Source: Rhynchonema sp. JSB1_4 (lineage: Eukaryota; Nematoda; Chromadorea; Monhysterida; Xyalidae). Taken from it: a stretch of 64,000 nucleotides of DNA. The notes below the pieces were generated by a model. It worked only from the letters and a program-made list of their open reading frames with translations. It made no database searches and was not told the origin of the DNA. The position numbers were made by a program, and so were the translations under genes. The stretch is taken from contig JASAMV010002585.1 of NCBI GenBank assembly GCA_030248065.1, positions 1 to 64,000 of the forward strand. The letters run 5' to 3'. Of this stretch, positions 38,601 through 49,741 are shown piece by piece. Within the stretch, counting starts at the first letter, position 1. Each line of letters opens with the position of its first letter.

Positions 38601-41600
38601 GAATAAGATTTCGTGGGGTGCTGAAATTGCGCCCCGCGGGGAACAATAACTTTGGGCGTTTCGGTATTAATTCTCAGCCCCTTTGCTAAAATGTCTTGAA
38701 AGATTTCAGCAGTTATGCGCAATAGGACCTCTTTGCTTTAGTCCTGGGCAGAAATTATATTCGTCGAAATATTAAAATTTACGCAACAGAAATGTTTTTG
38801 TTGCACAAGTTCAAAGACCATGGCCGAGCTTTTATCAATGGGGTCTCTAGCCACCGACTCTGCAAAACTTTTTGTCGAAATTCGCTCACCCAAAAAGACA
38901 TAATGAGCACTTGTTCGTCCCTAAAGACAGTCGTACGCTGTGTTGCACAATATTCAAACATGAAAACGGCATTTTCACAAAAATTTGCTTTGTTTTGTTT
39001 CTGTTTTATGGTTTGACAAAAGCTGATGACTTGGGACAGGGGCGCGGCATGTGTTTGAAACGATGCAATGAACCAGTATACGGTCACCATTCGATATAGT
39101 CCATATTCGCTATAGTAATACTTGTCGTCGTGTCCCATAGTTTCTCTCGCATCCCGTTGATGCGACTACATGTATCGGACAGTGACCAGTTGGGAACCTC
39201 ACCAAGTGCCGAAAAAAGCTCCAGATTACCTACGATTGGCAAAAAAGTGTCTGTCTTGACCGCACATTATGTCACCTTGGACTCAAAGAGCAGCAATACT
39301 AAGGAAAGCAAGAACAAGAAGTAAAAAGAATACCGCACCCACAAGCACTGATGCCATGGTCATGGACTTTTCCATTACCGCTTTCTGTGCGTGGCTGCCT
39401 TTCTCACACCATCACTGAATCGTGTAAAAAACGCCTACGCTTGATAGATTCTGCAGCAAAAGTTCCACAGGTCGAAAGGTTCAGGCCCTGTATGGTAGCG
39501 TACTTTGAACTTATTCCGTTTCATGCGGTAATGCACCACAACAAAGTGTATGCGGCCTGAACACCAATACCTAAGCTAATGTCTTGTGGGAAATAATGCA
39601 TGTGTCGGCTTTCTGGCTCATTCGGATACGGTCATGTCATGATGGTTTGTAAGCAAGATACAGATTGCTGGGTACCTTTATACAGATGAGGTCATTTGAC
39701 CCTTCGCAAGGTCAAAATCTGAGCTGGTACTCTTGTTGGATGCACTATGAGATCATGCAGCATAAACAGCACAGTGTCCAACCAGGTTTATATGAGCTGT
39801 TAATCACGCTATAAACCACGCAACGCCTGGTACCCCAGTATGGAATAGGGGTCAGGGCGGGGGTTAAGACTACGGAAGGCTACTTCATCGAAGGTTCATG
39901 ATCATGTTTGGTTTAGTGTTCGATAAGGTGCTTTGAATGGCAACATGGGGCAAATGGGTGCAGCCACGAGGTAATTTGAATGTCAAACGTGCACTGTGGG
40001 CATACTGACCATGTGAAGAAATTGAAGCTTCGTGACCAAGTCCAAAACACGGCTGCTGGACCCCCGCACTGGAAATAACGTCTTTGGGTACGGGTAGGGC
40101 TCGTGTCAGGCGGTGGGTTTGGCTTGTTCTATGGCATAGGTTTCGGCGTATGGTTGCCTTATATATAAGCATGCAAGCCTAAGCCTGACCCCAAGCCTAA
40201 ATGTAGATCCAAGCCTAACAACAGACCTAGGCCACCGTCCAGCGCGAGCTCCACTATTTGTTGTACTCGTCTTTGCACTGACTCATGCTCTTTGCAGGGG
40301 AACTTTGTTTGATTCGAACTTTATTTGCGAATTGCGATCATTGAGAAAATTTACATTCATTCATCGTATGTCGGAGATACTGGCACGCCTCTTGGATTTC
40401 TGTGTCTCTTGACGCTGCGCACAGCCCACGTAACTTTAGCATTCTTTCACGGTCTATGAATGACCACGGGGAAAATTTGGCTAAAATATCCAAAACCAAA
40501 AAAACTTCCATACATATCTTTATGCATACCCATTAGGGGAATAATATATTTTGAAACACAAATACATAACGGAGACCGTACTGTATACATAATGTATGCA
40601 GACGGAAAAGAAATGCACACACGTACATATACCGATATTATAAAGTATCCGAAAAAATAGTATCATCATGATAATAAGCACAATTATAAGAGAATGCAGC
40701 GTTGAATTATGATCACAACATCAGTATTATATCATAATAAATAATGAAACAATGATGTAAGTAAAATATTAGCTCAGCACTATGAACAAAGCAATTCAAA
40801 ATCAACAGATTCCATAAGTTTTGTATAATTTGAAAGTGCAGGGCCGAAGAAAACTGCACCCAAGAGAAGTGCAAAAAAAACCTATGGAAGTAGGAATTAA
40901 AGGAAAATGAACGAAACATAGCCTTTTTCATTCAGGATTAAAGAAGCTCAGAAACTGAGGGTGAACAAAGTTTCGCTCTGAAAAATCTATTGAAACAACG
41001 TGTGCAAAAATTACGAAAAACAGTGACGCTTTACAGTCACACACGAGGTCATTGACCTACAAACTTATGCAGAAAGGCTTGTTTCTTGGAAAATGAACAC
41101 AAATAATGCAGTGAATGCAACTAATTAACAACGATAAAAAAGCTAAACTGAATTGCAATAACGATAGGAAATAAACGTGCCAAGTTATAGGAATTCATAA
41201 TGATTATTACACGTCGTTAATATCAGCATAATAATGTAGAAGCGCCAAAAGATACAAACAAAGAAATAATGACATTCAGCTTGCATAAGAGTCAACTTTG
41301 ATCATATAACACAGCGGTCACAAACCACAACTCGGGGAAACAGTTTTGTATAATGCTGTAACTGCCTTGGTGAAATTCAAGAAACACGAAACATTGTACA
41401 TAAAATTCGCGAAAAATATAATAACTCCAAAGACAGCGACACCAACCGAAAACGGACACCGAAGGCTTCAGTTCCTAGCTGCAAAGACGGAGAAAGAGAG
41501 CATTTCCAATGAGGAAAAACAATAGCCCCTGGCAACTGTACAATTCAGCAAACAAAGCAAGAACGAAAATTATGACACTTGGGAAATTTGTCCGGATATC

Positions 41601-41624
41601 TTTTGTTCTTATGAAATATTAACA
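35645..41624. other. Long region with no confident gene
   Basis: I found no exon chain, RNA gene or complete transposon that I can support. Between about 36.66 and 39.32 kb several plus-strand open stretches (36665-36928, 36990-37172, 37463-37681, 37947-38337, 39130-39324) have protein-like composition and might belong to an unrecognised spliced or decayed gene. I could not join them by splice sites. About 40.44-41.6 kb is AT-rich and could include the 3' end of the neighbouring SNX27 transcript. A short TTAGGC-like repeat lies at about 40168-40232. Confidence 0.4.
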
Positions 41625-44600
41625 TCAAGACGAAACATCACCGTTTGTGGATGTGGGAGTGCTGGACCCACCATTCGATTCTGCGGGTTCCAATTCGCGA
41701 AGCACTTCCACAAAACAATCGTTCATGTAGACGGACTGAAATCGAAATGTCAACATTTTCCTACAAGTAAATCAACGGATTTGTTTAGCCCGAAACTCCC
41801 AACATTAAAGTTAGAGGTCGAGGGGTACACGACACCCGACATCTGAGAAAAAAGCCGGTACCTGACAGTACTAAAAATACCCGACACCCGACATCTAAGT
41901 TCTTGAACCAAAAACAGATGAAAATTTTGCTCATTTCCATCATTAATGCAATTTTTGGCTCAATCAACTGAATTCAAATTCAAGTTTTTTCAAACGAAAT
42001 AAACACGAAAATGTCACATTCTGCGTCTTCGGAAAGATTTGGTTGGAAGAAAATATTCTGTCAAAAATTCTTTCGGCGAAACAGGTGTTTTGCACCGGTG
42101 TCGGCTGTGAGTCCCAAGAAACCCGACACCCGACATCTGGAGGCACCCGGCCGACACACACTTTTTTGGCACCCGACAGCCCTCTAACCCGACCCGACAT
42201 CACGAAAGCCTCAAACTAAACAACAAAAAACAAACAACAGTACCCATCAGCCAGCACTCACAAATGGCGTCGTCAATCGAACAATTTTGTTTGATTTTGG
42301 TGCTGGTCGAATGTATTCGAACGCAAACACAGCACCATCGTCACAGACGGAGGACGAAGCGATTTGAGACCAGGCAAAATCGAGACATTGAGACTGAAAT
42401 AGGGTCGGATACATACAGGGTGACATAAAAGAATCCTACCCTTCTTGTGGATGATGTACTTCATTTGGGAAGAATGGCAAGAGGAGGACACGCCACACCC
42501 CGAAGGATTGGAGCATTTCTGCACAAGTGGTTCGCTCATGGTTAGTCGACCTCGTGAAAAAGTAGGATTTTAGTCCACGACCTGAAAACCAGTTTGTGAA
42601 AAGCTGTCCTAAAACCGTTTTCAGTTTTGATGAAAACCACCAGAATATTGCTTTGCGTGCACATGCAAGTTCAACCTCAATTGTCGATAGTCAGCCAATG
42701 AATGCTATAACACATACTATAACTGTAATTGTTTCATAACCTGTTTCGGACTCACTTATTTAACACCTGAATGCCAACCAAAAATGTCCCAAACAACAGA
42801 AACACATGTACAGTACGTACCTGCAATTCGCCTGTGTCAGTGACAGCGTGCAGTTGTATGCCGTGCAGGGCCACCCTCAGCTGCACATGCCCATCCTTTC
42901 GACTGTCACACGCACAATGCGGGAATGTCGTACAACCGTAACCGGCCAATTGGCGCACCATCGATAGGTACTGCAAATATACGTGTGTGTGCGTCGGACT
43001 GCACTTCGTCTCATGGAAAGCACACAATAAACTCTCGCGCGATGACTGGGCGCGACAGCCAATTAGCGCGTGAGAAACTCTCCTCGGAAAACGAAATATA
43101 GTTAGGCTTTACAAGCATAGAGGCGCTTCATCAATTATATTAAACACTTCATCAATTATAGAACCAGAATCTTCGTTTCAAATAGAGAACTGGGAGCGTC
43201 AGGCACCCAAATACCAAATTTTTAACGGCAAAAACTCGGTCATGCTCCTTCATTGGAGTTAGTTCTACCCCTCTGTTATGACTTCTGTCAAGCCACCAGC
43301 TTATCAGCCATTTCCAACCATTGCTGCGCGTTCCAAGTGCAATCCTGCCAAAACCATGTACTTTCTCAACCATCACCCAACCTCATCAATTCGCGATATA
43401 TCCTGCAGCGCCTTCAATTGATACAATTTGCCACCGGCCACAATTTGACCCGAATTCACATCACACACAGCCTGCAAAATAAAAAAATCCAATACAGTTA
43501 AGCCAATGAAGAACCGTCTCTTCCTCGGGTCTCGATCATGTCACTACAAAAAGGACTGTGGGAAAGAAAGCAATATCCCTGCAGTTGCCAGCATCATCAG
43601 CAGCATTACCTGCCAGAAGCACAGTTGTTTGAAGAAAGCATTCTGAGCGCACAGTCGCATTTCTTTCTTGACATCAAACAGCCATTTTTTGAACATAATA
43701 CACGACGCTGCAGCACTCGAGTAGTTTTGGATGTACAGCGCGTGTGGACACTCACACCAGCCAATTTTGCGCTCTGAAACACAAAATATAAATGCGTCTG
43801 ATAAATGATAAGGTCCCTCTTACAAAAGCATAGTAGAACCCTCGGTTGTGTATCATTAGGGTCCAGCGCTCACTTGGGTCCACTTCTTCGCTGGGCCTAG
43901 GCGTAGGCTTAGGCTTTCACTTCGGGTTAGGCTTGGGCTTAGGCCAACACTGCGTATTTTAATAGGGGAGTTTGCAGCCTAAGCCTAAGCTTGAAACAAA
44001 GCTAATGAGCGCTGGACCCTAGTGAGCACTGGACCCTAATGATACACAACCGAACCCTCTTACTGTGTTACACTGGTATAGTTTTCGTGAACAATATAAT
44101 GGGTCGAATTCTCGAAAGCCAATTGCACGCAATCATTGCGCGCAAGCGTAATCGAGACATGGACCCGATATACATTAGTTATTTACTTTGTTCACGATGG
44201 GAAACCGACGCGTCAGAACAGGATTATGCACAAATCATCTCTTTTTGAATTATTCTTCCATCAAACCGTTGTTATGATGACCAATACTAGAAACAGTTTT
44301 CTGCGGCTTACCAGATCAGGCTGAAGACTGTGTCTCACATTTCAAGCACACATCGATTAAAAAATTATGAATGTTTCGTGGTTGAAACCAAGCCGAAGCA
44401 TTGCACAAAACCAATAACAAGCAGACCTGTACAACCACCCTCGGCCCGGCCGAGGGTCATTTTGGATTTGCCGAGGGTAAATTCCGGCACCCTCGGCATA
44501 AATTACCAGACCCCCTCAAAATCCAAACCAGTACCTCTTCCAAAAAGCATTTTAAACGTGTATTTTAGCCTTTTTATACTTCAGGTCGGCGCGCTTCGCG

Positions 44601-47600
44601 CGCATTTTCTGTCACTCATGACTTGTTATGCCTTTTTTAATGTTGAAGTGCCATGTTGTATGCAAAGTATACATACATATGTGGCTGGCATACAGTAGTA
44701 TAGGTATCATGTATATGCATAGGTATTGTATCTTTGTTGTTGATTAATGACTGCGAAGCTTGTTGATGGGTTGGGTGGCACCAGTTATACTATGCCCTAA
44801 AGTGGGCTTGAATGATGCACGTAAAACGAACAACATAGTAATTCCAAAGTAAGCAAAATAATTTGCACAAGCTAACGTTCACACAGACAATTGAAATGAC
44901 AAAGAGCAAGCACAATGAGCGTGGTGATGGTGCGGGTTTCTGTGTGATCACGATGCATTTGAATTGTTCTATGGAGAGGGCGAACTTGAACATTATGCAG
45001 AAGAGAACATTGATGACGAAGCTCAGCGGCGCTTCGCTAACATGTTCCGAAAGTTCAACATTTCAATCTAACGAAAGTTATGCTTGTCACGTTTCCCGTT
45101 TTTTTGTGGCTTGCGCATTGAATGACATCATAACCTATACCTGCACATTGTAACTGTACGTAATTGCATTGTCTCCGGTCTTCTTAGGGCGCGCCCATGT
45201 AGGCCAGGGCCAGAGCCGGGGCCGGGGCCATGAAAAATAATCTATGTCCGAGGCCCTGGCGCTGGCCCTGGCCTACATGGGCGCACCGACAGGGCCGGGG
45301 CCGGGGCCGGTGCGAAACATTTTTCTGGATAGGCGACGTTTCAACTGCAGGGTTGTCAATAATCCAACATTGGTTTCGTATATGCAGCTGTGCGTGTGTG
45401 TTCGCGTTGGGTGCGCTACTGCCTGATTTATCAAGGGCATGGCTATCTTGTGTTTTTTCTTTAGATTATACAAATTTGTAAATTGCAAATTCGGGCTGCA
45501 GTTTGAAATATGGTTGACAAAACACTGAATTTCAACCTGCAATTATACACATACAGTTTGCTTTTGACCGTGCACGGTGCACATACACGACGTGCGCGTT
45601 TCGCTGATTGGTTGAGTTATAGGTTACTCGAATTTCGCGCAGACATGTCGTTTACTGTGGTTGCTCAAAAAATTTATGTCATCTGGTGACTTTTCATCAG
45701 CCAGTATTTTTAAGAATAAAGCGCTTTATATTAATTTGCTTGAACAAATGCATATGCATAACCTAAATAAAACCCCAAAATGACCGTGCCCTTGATACAT
45801 CAGGCAACATCGCACCCAACACGAACACACACGCACAGCTGCATATGTATACGAAACCGATGTTGGATTATTAACAACCCTGTAGTTCTAACGTCGCCTA
45901 TCCAGAAAAATGTTGCGCACCGGCCCCGGCCCCGGCCCTGTCGGTGCGCCCATGTCGGCCAGGGCCGGGGCCGGGGCCAGGACCTCGGACATAGATTACT
46001 TTTCATGGCCCCGGCCCTGGCCCTGGCCTACATGGGCGCGCCCTTAGCTCACCAGAAGTGTTTTAAAGTTTCTTGATTCGTGGCATTACTTAACTAATTT
46101 GAACATTTCGGTCAACTTTTTAGGTATGTATTATACTTCCAGATTTTGTACGTAAACTTGATTATTCTGTTTTTAAATGTTGTTTTGCGGCGTAAATGCT
46201 TGCGCTTGTTAAAGAAACCTGCCAAAACGTATTTATGAGTCTGAGAATACATGGCTAATGGCTCTATGAGCTCTGTAACACTGAAATAAGGTCTACTGAC
46301 TTCATTCATAAAAATTACCAGACCCCCCTGATTTTGCTTCCGAGATTACCAGACCCCCTCCCCAATTTTTCGATCTGAAGCCATTACCGGCCGAGGGTAA
46401 AAAATTCCTCCCGTACAGGTCTGATAACAAGGCGAAGAAAGTCGTACCAAACAAATAAATACAACCAACCAAAATTCTGCTCTACAAGCTCAAAAAGACC
46501 GCAAACATTGGCTATCTCGGCAGGTAGTTCGAGCCTCGTACAGACCATCTAGAACAAATCGCGAGTTAAAGTTTTTTTAGTTGGCAACAAACAAAAAGAG
46601 AAAAGTATAGCACAAACCTCAAACACAGTTTTGGCAGTGGCCGTGCGACATACGGTTACGGTAACGGTGTTCTGATCAGGCAGCAGGATTTTCAGGTCAA
46701 CATCATTGACCGAAGCCTAAATATTTCTCAGTTTATAGTCTTCAAATTGCATACTTTTCAAATTTATGAACAAATCCTGACCTCCTGACCAGGTTGCTCC
46801 ATGAGAAATTTCGTCATCAAATCCGACTCGGCAATCACACGAACTGCGCAGACTGAAGAAACAGTTTGAAAGAGTGTAATTGCTTTTGACTACAAAATTA
46901 GATTAATTAATTATAAGACAGAAAATTATTCCAAAATCAGTTGTTAGAAAACATACTTTTCTCCAAATACTGTTCCAAGCCTCTTCTTCTCGTGTCTAGC
47001 TGCTGTTCATTGAGTACAAACGGCCATTTGCCGGGCAATTTGGGAAAGCTGGAAAACAAAACATCTCTTTTGAAATCCCCAATGAAAAAACATAAAACTA
47101 GACTACGAAAATAACCTAAAATCAATAAAATCGGCTTTGAGCGCGTTGTGCAAATCGACAAATTCGCTGTACCGCCGAGAACACAGATGTCGACCGGCCA
47201 TGTGAATGTTGAATGCCTGCAGAATACTCGCATTTTTTAGTTTGACAATAGATACGGTCAGGCATGGCTGAGTTTTCCAAATTAATTCCGTTTATGATCC
47301 AGTTAGTGAGGGCGTTATCATACAGTTTTTGTTCATTCTTCCTGCTAGATTTGTGAAGCATTTATGGGCAATGAACAGTTGCCAGTTCCCGGTGTGCGTG
47401 TAGTCATATCGACAACTGGAATCTTGGACATCTTACGCAGAAAAAAATTGCCCTTAAACCAACCACAAATCTATCGGCGCCTTGTCTTATCCACTGCCAG
47501 CTGGGCACAGTCACAGGTAACGATCGTTTCTCCGAATAATCATACGTGTAGTGTGGCACGTAGGCGACGTGAGATGCCGCTGATGCACCTAGCAGGTCGT

Positions 47601-49269
47601 TGGTGGGCGCACCTAAATTCCAGGGGCTCTTTATTTGCTTATATGTGTGCTTTTTGTTTGGTCACGATGTCACTATAGTGTCGTACCTGGCTGGTCATTC
47701 AAGCGTGACACATAGCTGGACAGCGACAGCTTCCACAGAGACATAGGCACTTATCTAAAACTTTTGTCAGGAGGCCCCATTCGCATTTATTCATTGGTCC
47801 GTGTCCTAAATCAACTTGGCAAACTCCAGCGATTTTAACGTACTTGTGTAAGAATGGCAATGCTCATAGCTAAATTTCCGCAGAGCTCAGACAAAAGAAG
47901 CCACTACCATCACGATGCAAGCAAAGGGCTCAACGTAGTGTGAGATGTAATTGACCGATCATGCTGTGTTTCTGTGTTTTTTGCTCCTTATCATCATCTA
48001 CATCTCTCGATCCGTAACTATCCACTGGCCCACTAAACACTTGTAATTATTTATGGTTTCGTCGTTACTATCCAGCTTATGCGTGTTGTTGATGTTGCCA
48101 TGTTGCTTCTGATGCAATAAAAAACTTGAACTTGAACTAGTCAATTAGACTTGAAGCACAACTGATTTGGACAACGCCGGTAGTTTAGGGCAGAGATTGG
48201 CTGAGGGGCGAAACGCTGAGCACGCTTTTTTTACAACCTCTTTTTGAACAAAATTTTATGACCATAAAAAATACGAATACCGTCATTCTGCTGCGCATAG
48301 GTGTACGCGCGCACACATGGATTCGGGTCGAGTCTGTCAGCCTCAAGTGGATGCACAGACACAACGACCAAGTCGAGCTCATCTGTGCCTTGTTTGATCA
48401 GCTCGACCACCTGACGATGTGTCGCGCCCTCCACTGACGCACCGTTACTGCAAAAAAAGAACACCGTTTTTGGACAATTTACAGTTACGTCGCGGAAAAA
48501 TTGGGTCCCGACCCTGCGAATGTGCTGGTCTATTCGAACTTTATTTCACATAAAATTATGAAATCGCTTGTCCCAAAATAGCACAGCGTAATTGAGTTCG
48601 GCATGAAGCCAGATAGTTGGCGCTCGGAATTTCAAACTCCCAACACCTGAAAGAAATCCGAACTCGGCAAAATGAATCAAATTAATAAAAAACGTACTAT
48701 TATTGGAGGACTGGCGGTGTTTGTTGCAACCCATCGACGATGTCATGTACTAAAACAATCTGCTCAATCAGACGCGCAAAAATGGAGAGGCTGCGCAAGA
48801 CCAGTCTAATGGTCGGTGTTGCACTCAAACACTCACACAGCGAGTATCCTATCGCCGCGTCTCAGTCCAGCCACGTCCGCCGCGCCCCCTCTCAGCACCG
48901 CGCTCACGTGTTGCAACGGAGCGTACAGTTCACCTGAAAATCAAGCACAAATCGGTACTGAATAGGCAAACAATTGCATTTTCACAGGTTTGAATTAAGC
49001 CACCAACTTACCATTGATGCTGCGCAGCTGCCCGCCCTCACTCACTTGCCCTTTGACGTTGAAGCCGAAACCTGCCAAAACAAAAGACGGTGTTTCGGTG
49101 GAGTCGTGTCGTGAAAACTAGGTTGGCACCCGGCCTGACACGATTCTCTAACCGAGCCGAAAAGAAATCGAACCAACCGGTGTCTGATTTGACGATTCTG
49201 ACGCGATGCGGTCGTGGATCGATGGGCCGATGTCGGCCGTTGGAGGTTGCATTCGCGTAGTATTCGTCG
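41625..49269 (-). CDS. SNX27: Sorting nexin 27 (PDZ-PX-FERM-like), partial at the N-terminus
   Basis: SNX27 is an endosomal adaptor. Its PDZ domain binds cargo tails and retromer, its PX domain binds PI3P, and its FERM-like module binds NPxY cargo. Exons, right to left: 49178-49269, 49012-49071, 48837-48933, 48281-48447, [linker not found], 47116-47216, 46957-47048, 46782-46852, 46618-46716, 46470-46548, 43610-43773, 43382-43471, 42821-42970, 42262-42393, 41625-41735; about 500 residues (human 541). The PDZ domain shows [32 protein letters not shown] and [20 protein letters not shown]. The PX domain has [25 protein letters not shown] and [11 protein letters not shown]. The FERM part has [33 protein letters not shown] and a C-terminal MNDCFVEVL. 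The first known exon opens mid-protein (DEYYANA...), so a short start exon lies upstream of 49269. About 10-20 residues between the PDZ and PX domains are unplaced. Introns hold at least four transposons. Confidence 0.93.
41811..42187. mobile_element. 'GTCGGGTGTCGG' family element in the last SNX27 intron
   Basis: A 377-bp element bounded by TTAGAGG and its complement cctctaa, with repeated cccgacacccgacatc units near both ends and a unique AT-rich middle. The middle shares 'gaaatattctg...', 'tcttcggaaa' and 'ttttggctcaa' blocks in reverse complement with the copy at about 50246-50610. No target duplication is visible. It has no coding capacity. Confidence 0.65.
43844..44051. mobile_element. 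hAT-like MITE with TTAGGC-like interior
   Basis: A 208-bp element with about 28-bp inverted ends (GGTTGTGTATCATTAGGG...), one mismatch in the end repeat, and a perfect 8-bp target duplication GAACCCTC at 43836-43843 and 44052-44059. The interior is rich in ttaggct/agcctaa. An 8-bp duplication places it with hAT-type elements. It sits in an SNX27 intron. Confidence 0.88.
44422..46423. mobile_element. Non-autonomous hAT-like element, interrupted by a second transposon
   Basis: The ends CAGACCTGTAC (44422-44432) and GTACAGGTCTG (46413-46423) are exact inverted repeats flanked by a perfect 8-bp duplication ATAACAAG (44414-44421 and 46424-46431). Both ends then carry CCCTCGGCC and ttaccagaccccc motifs. 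No transposase is present. It sits in the SNX27 intron between the FERM exons at 46470-46548 and 43610-43773 and is itself interrupted at 45187-46043. Confidence 0.9.
45187..46043. mobile_element. Harbinger/PIF-like foldback MITE nested in the hAT element
   Basis: An 857-bp element with inverted ends of about 250 bp, starting GGGCGCGCCCATGTAGGCC and flanked by TTA on both sides, the 3-bp duplication typical of PIF/Harbinger. The ends contain alternating GGGGCC/GGCCCC blocks that fold back on themselves. The centre (about 45440-45780) is unrelated AT-rich sequence with no transposase. Confidence 0.85.
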
Positions 49270-49384
49270 CTGCAACAAAAGACACCATTAGTGGGTCGCC
49301 GTCAAAAATCCCGCAAAGCGAAAATCCCGAAAAGTAAAAAAGTGTAAGAATGGAAAAAAATGGATAAAAAAACTTGGAAAAAAG

Positions 49385-49647
49385 TCGGCCCGGCCCGATT
49401 TTTTTCGGCCCGACTTTTTCTGACCATACTGTGAAAAAATTTTTGGTGCAAAAATTATAGCTTTTTGTTTAAAAATACCTGAAAATCATGGAAGTCGGTC
49501 CTAATTTGCTAAATCGCAAGAATTTTTGGCAAATTACCGCAAAAAGTCACGATTTTTTTATTGAAATTTGATGATGTCGGGCCTTTTCGGGCCGACCATC
49601 ACGGCCCGGCATTCTGAAAAGCCGGTCCGGCCCGATTTCCACCTCTG
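49385..49647. mobile_element. Truncated 'CGGGCC' hAT-like MITE
   Basis: It ends in 'cccgatttccacctctg' and contains the family core (ttttttcggcccgactttttctga, then catggaagtcggt, then a gatgatgtcgggcc block). One terminus is missing compared with the complete copy at 52188-52566. Confidence 0.7.
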
Positions 49648-49741
49648 GGCTAGATCCACCCCCCAAAGCAGTGTAGTTCCTGGGAGGAGGGGTCCCCCTC
49701 GGCCGGGTACGCTATTTCCCCCTCAGGTGGTGTGGTAGTGG

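Noticed and set aside
45230..46076. Open frames rich in Gly, Pro, Arg and Ala on both strands.
   Set aside because: They lie in the GC-rich inverted ends of a Harbinger-like MITE and arise from GGGGCC repeats, not from a gene.
47690..47758. The missing SNX27 linker exon (complement of this stretch encodes [14 protein letters not shown]...).
   Set aside because: The reading phase does not fit the flanking exons and the residues do not match the expected PX start.
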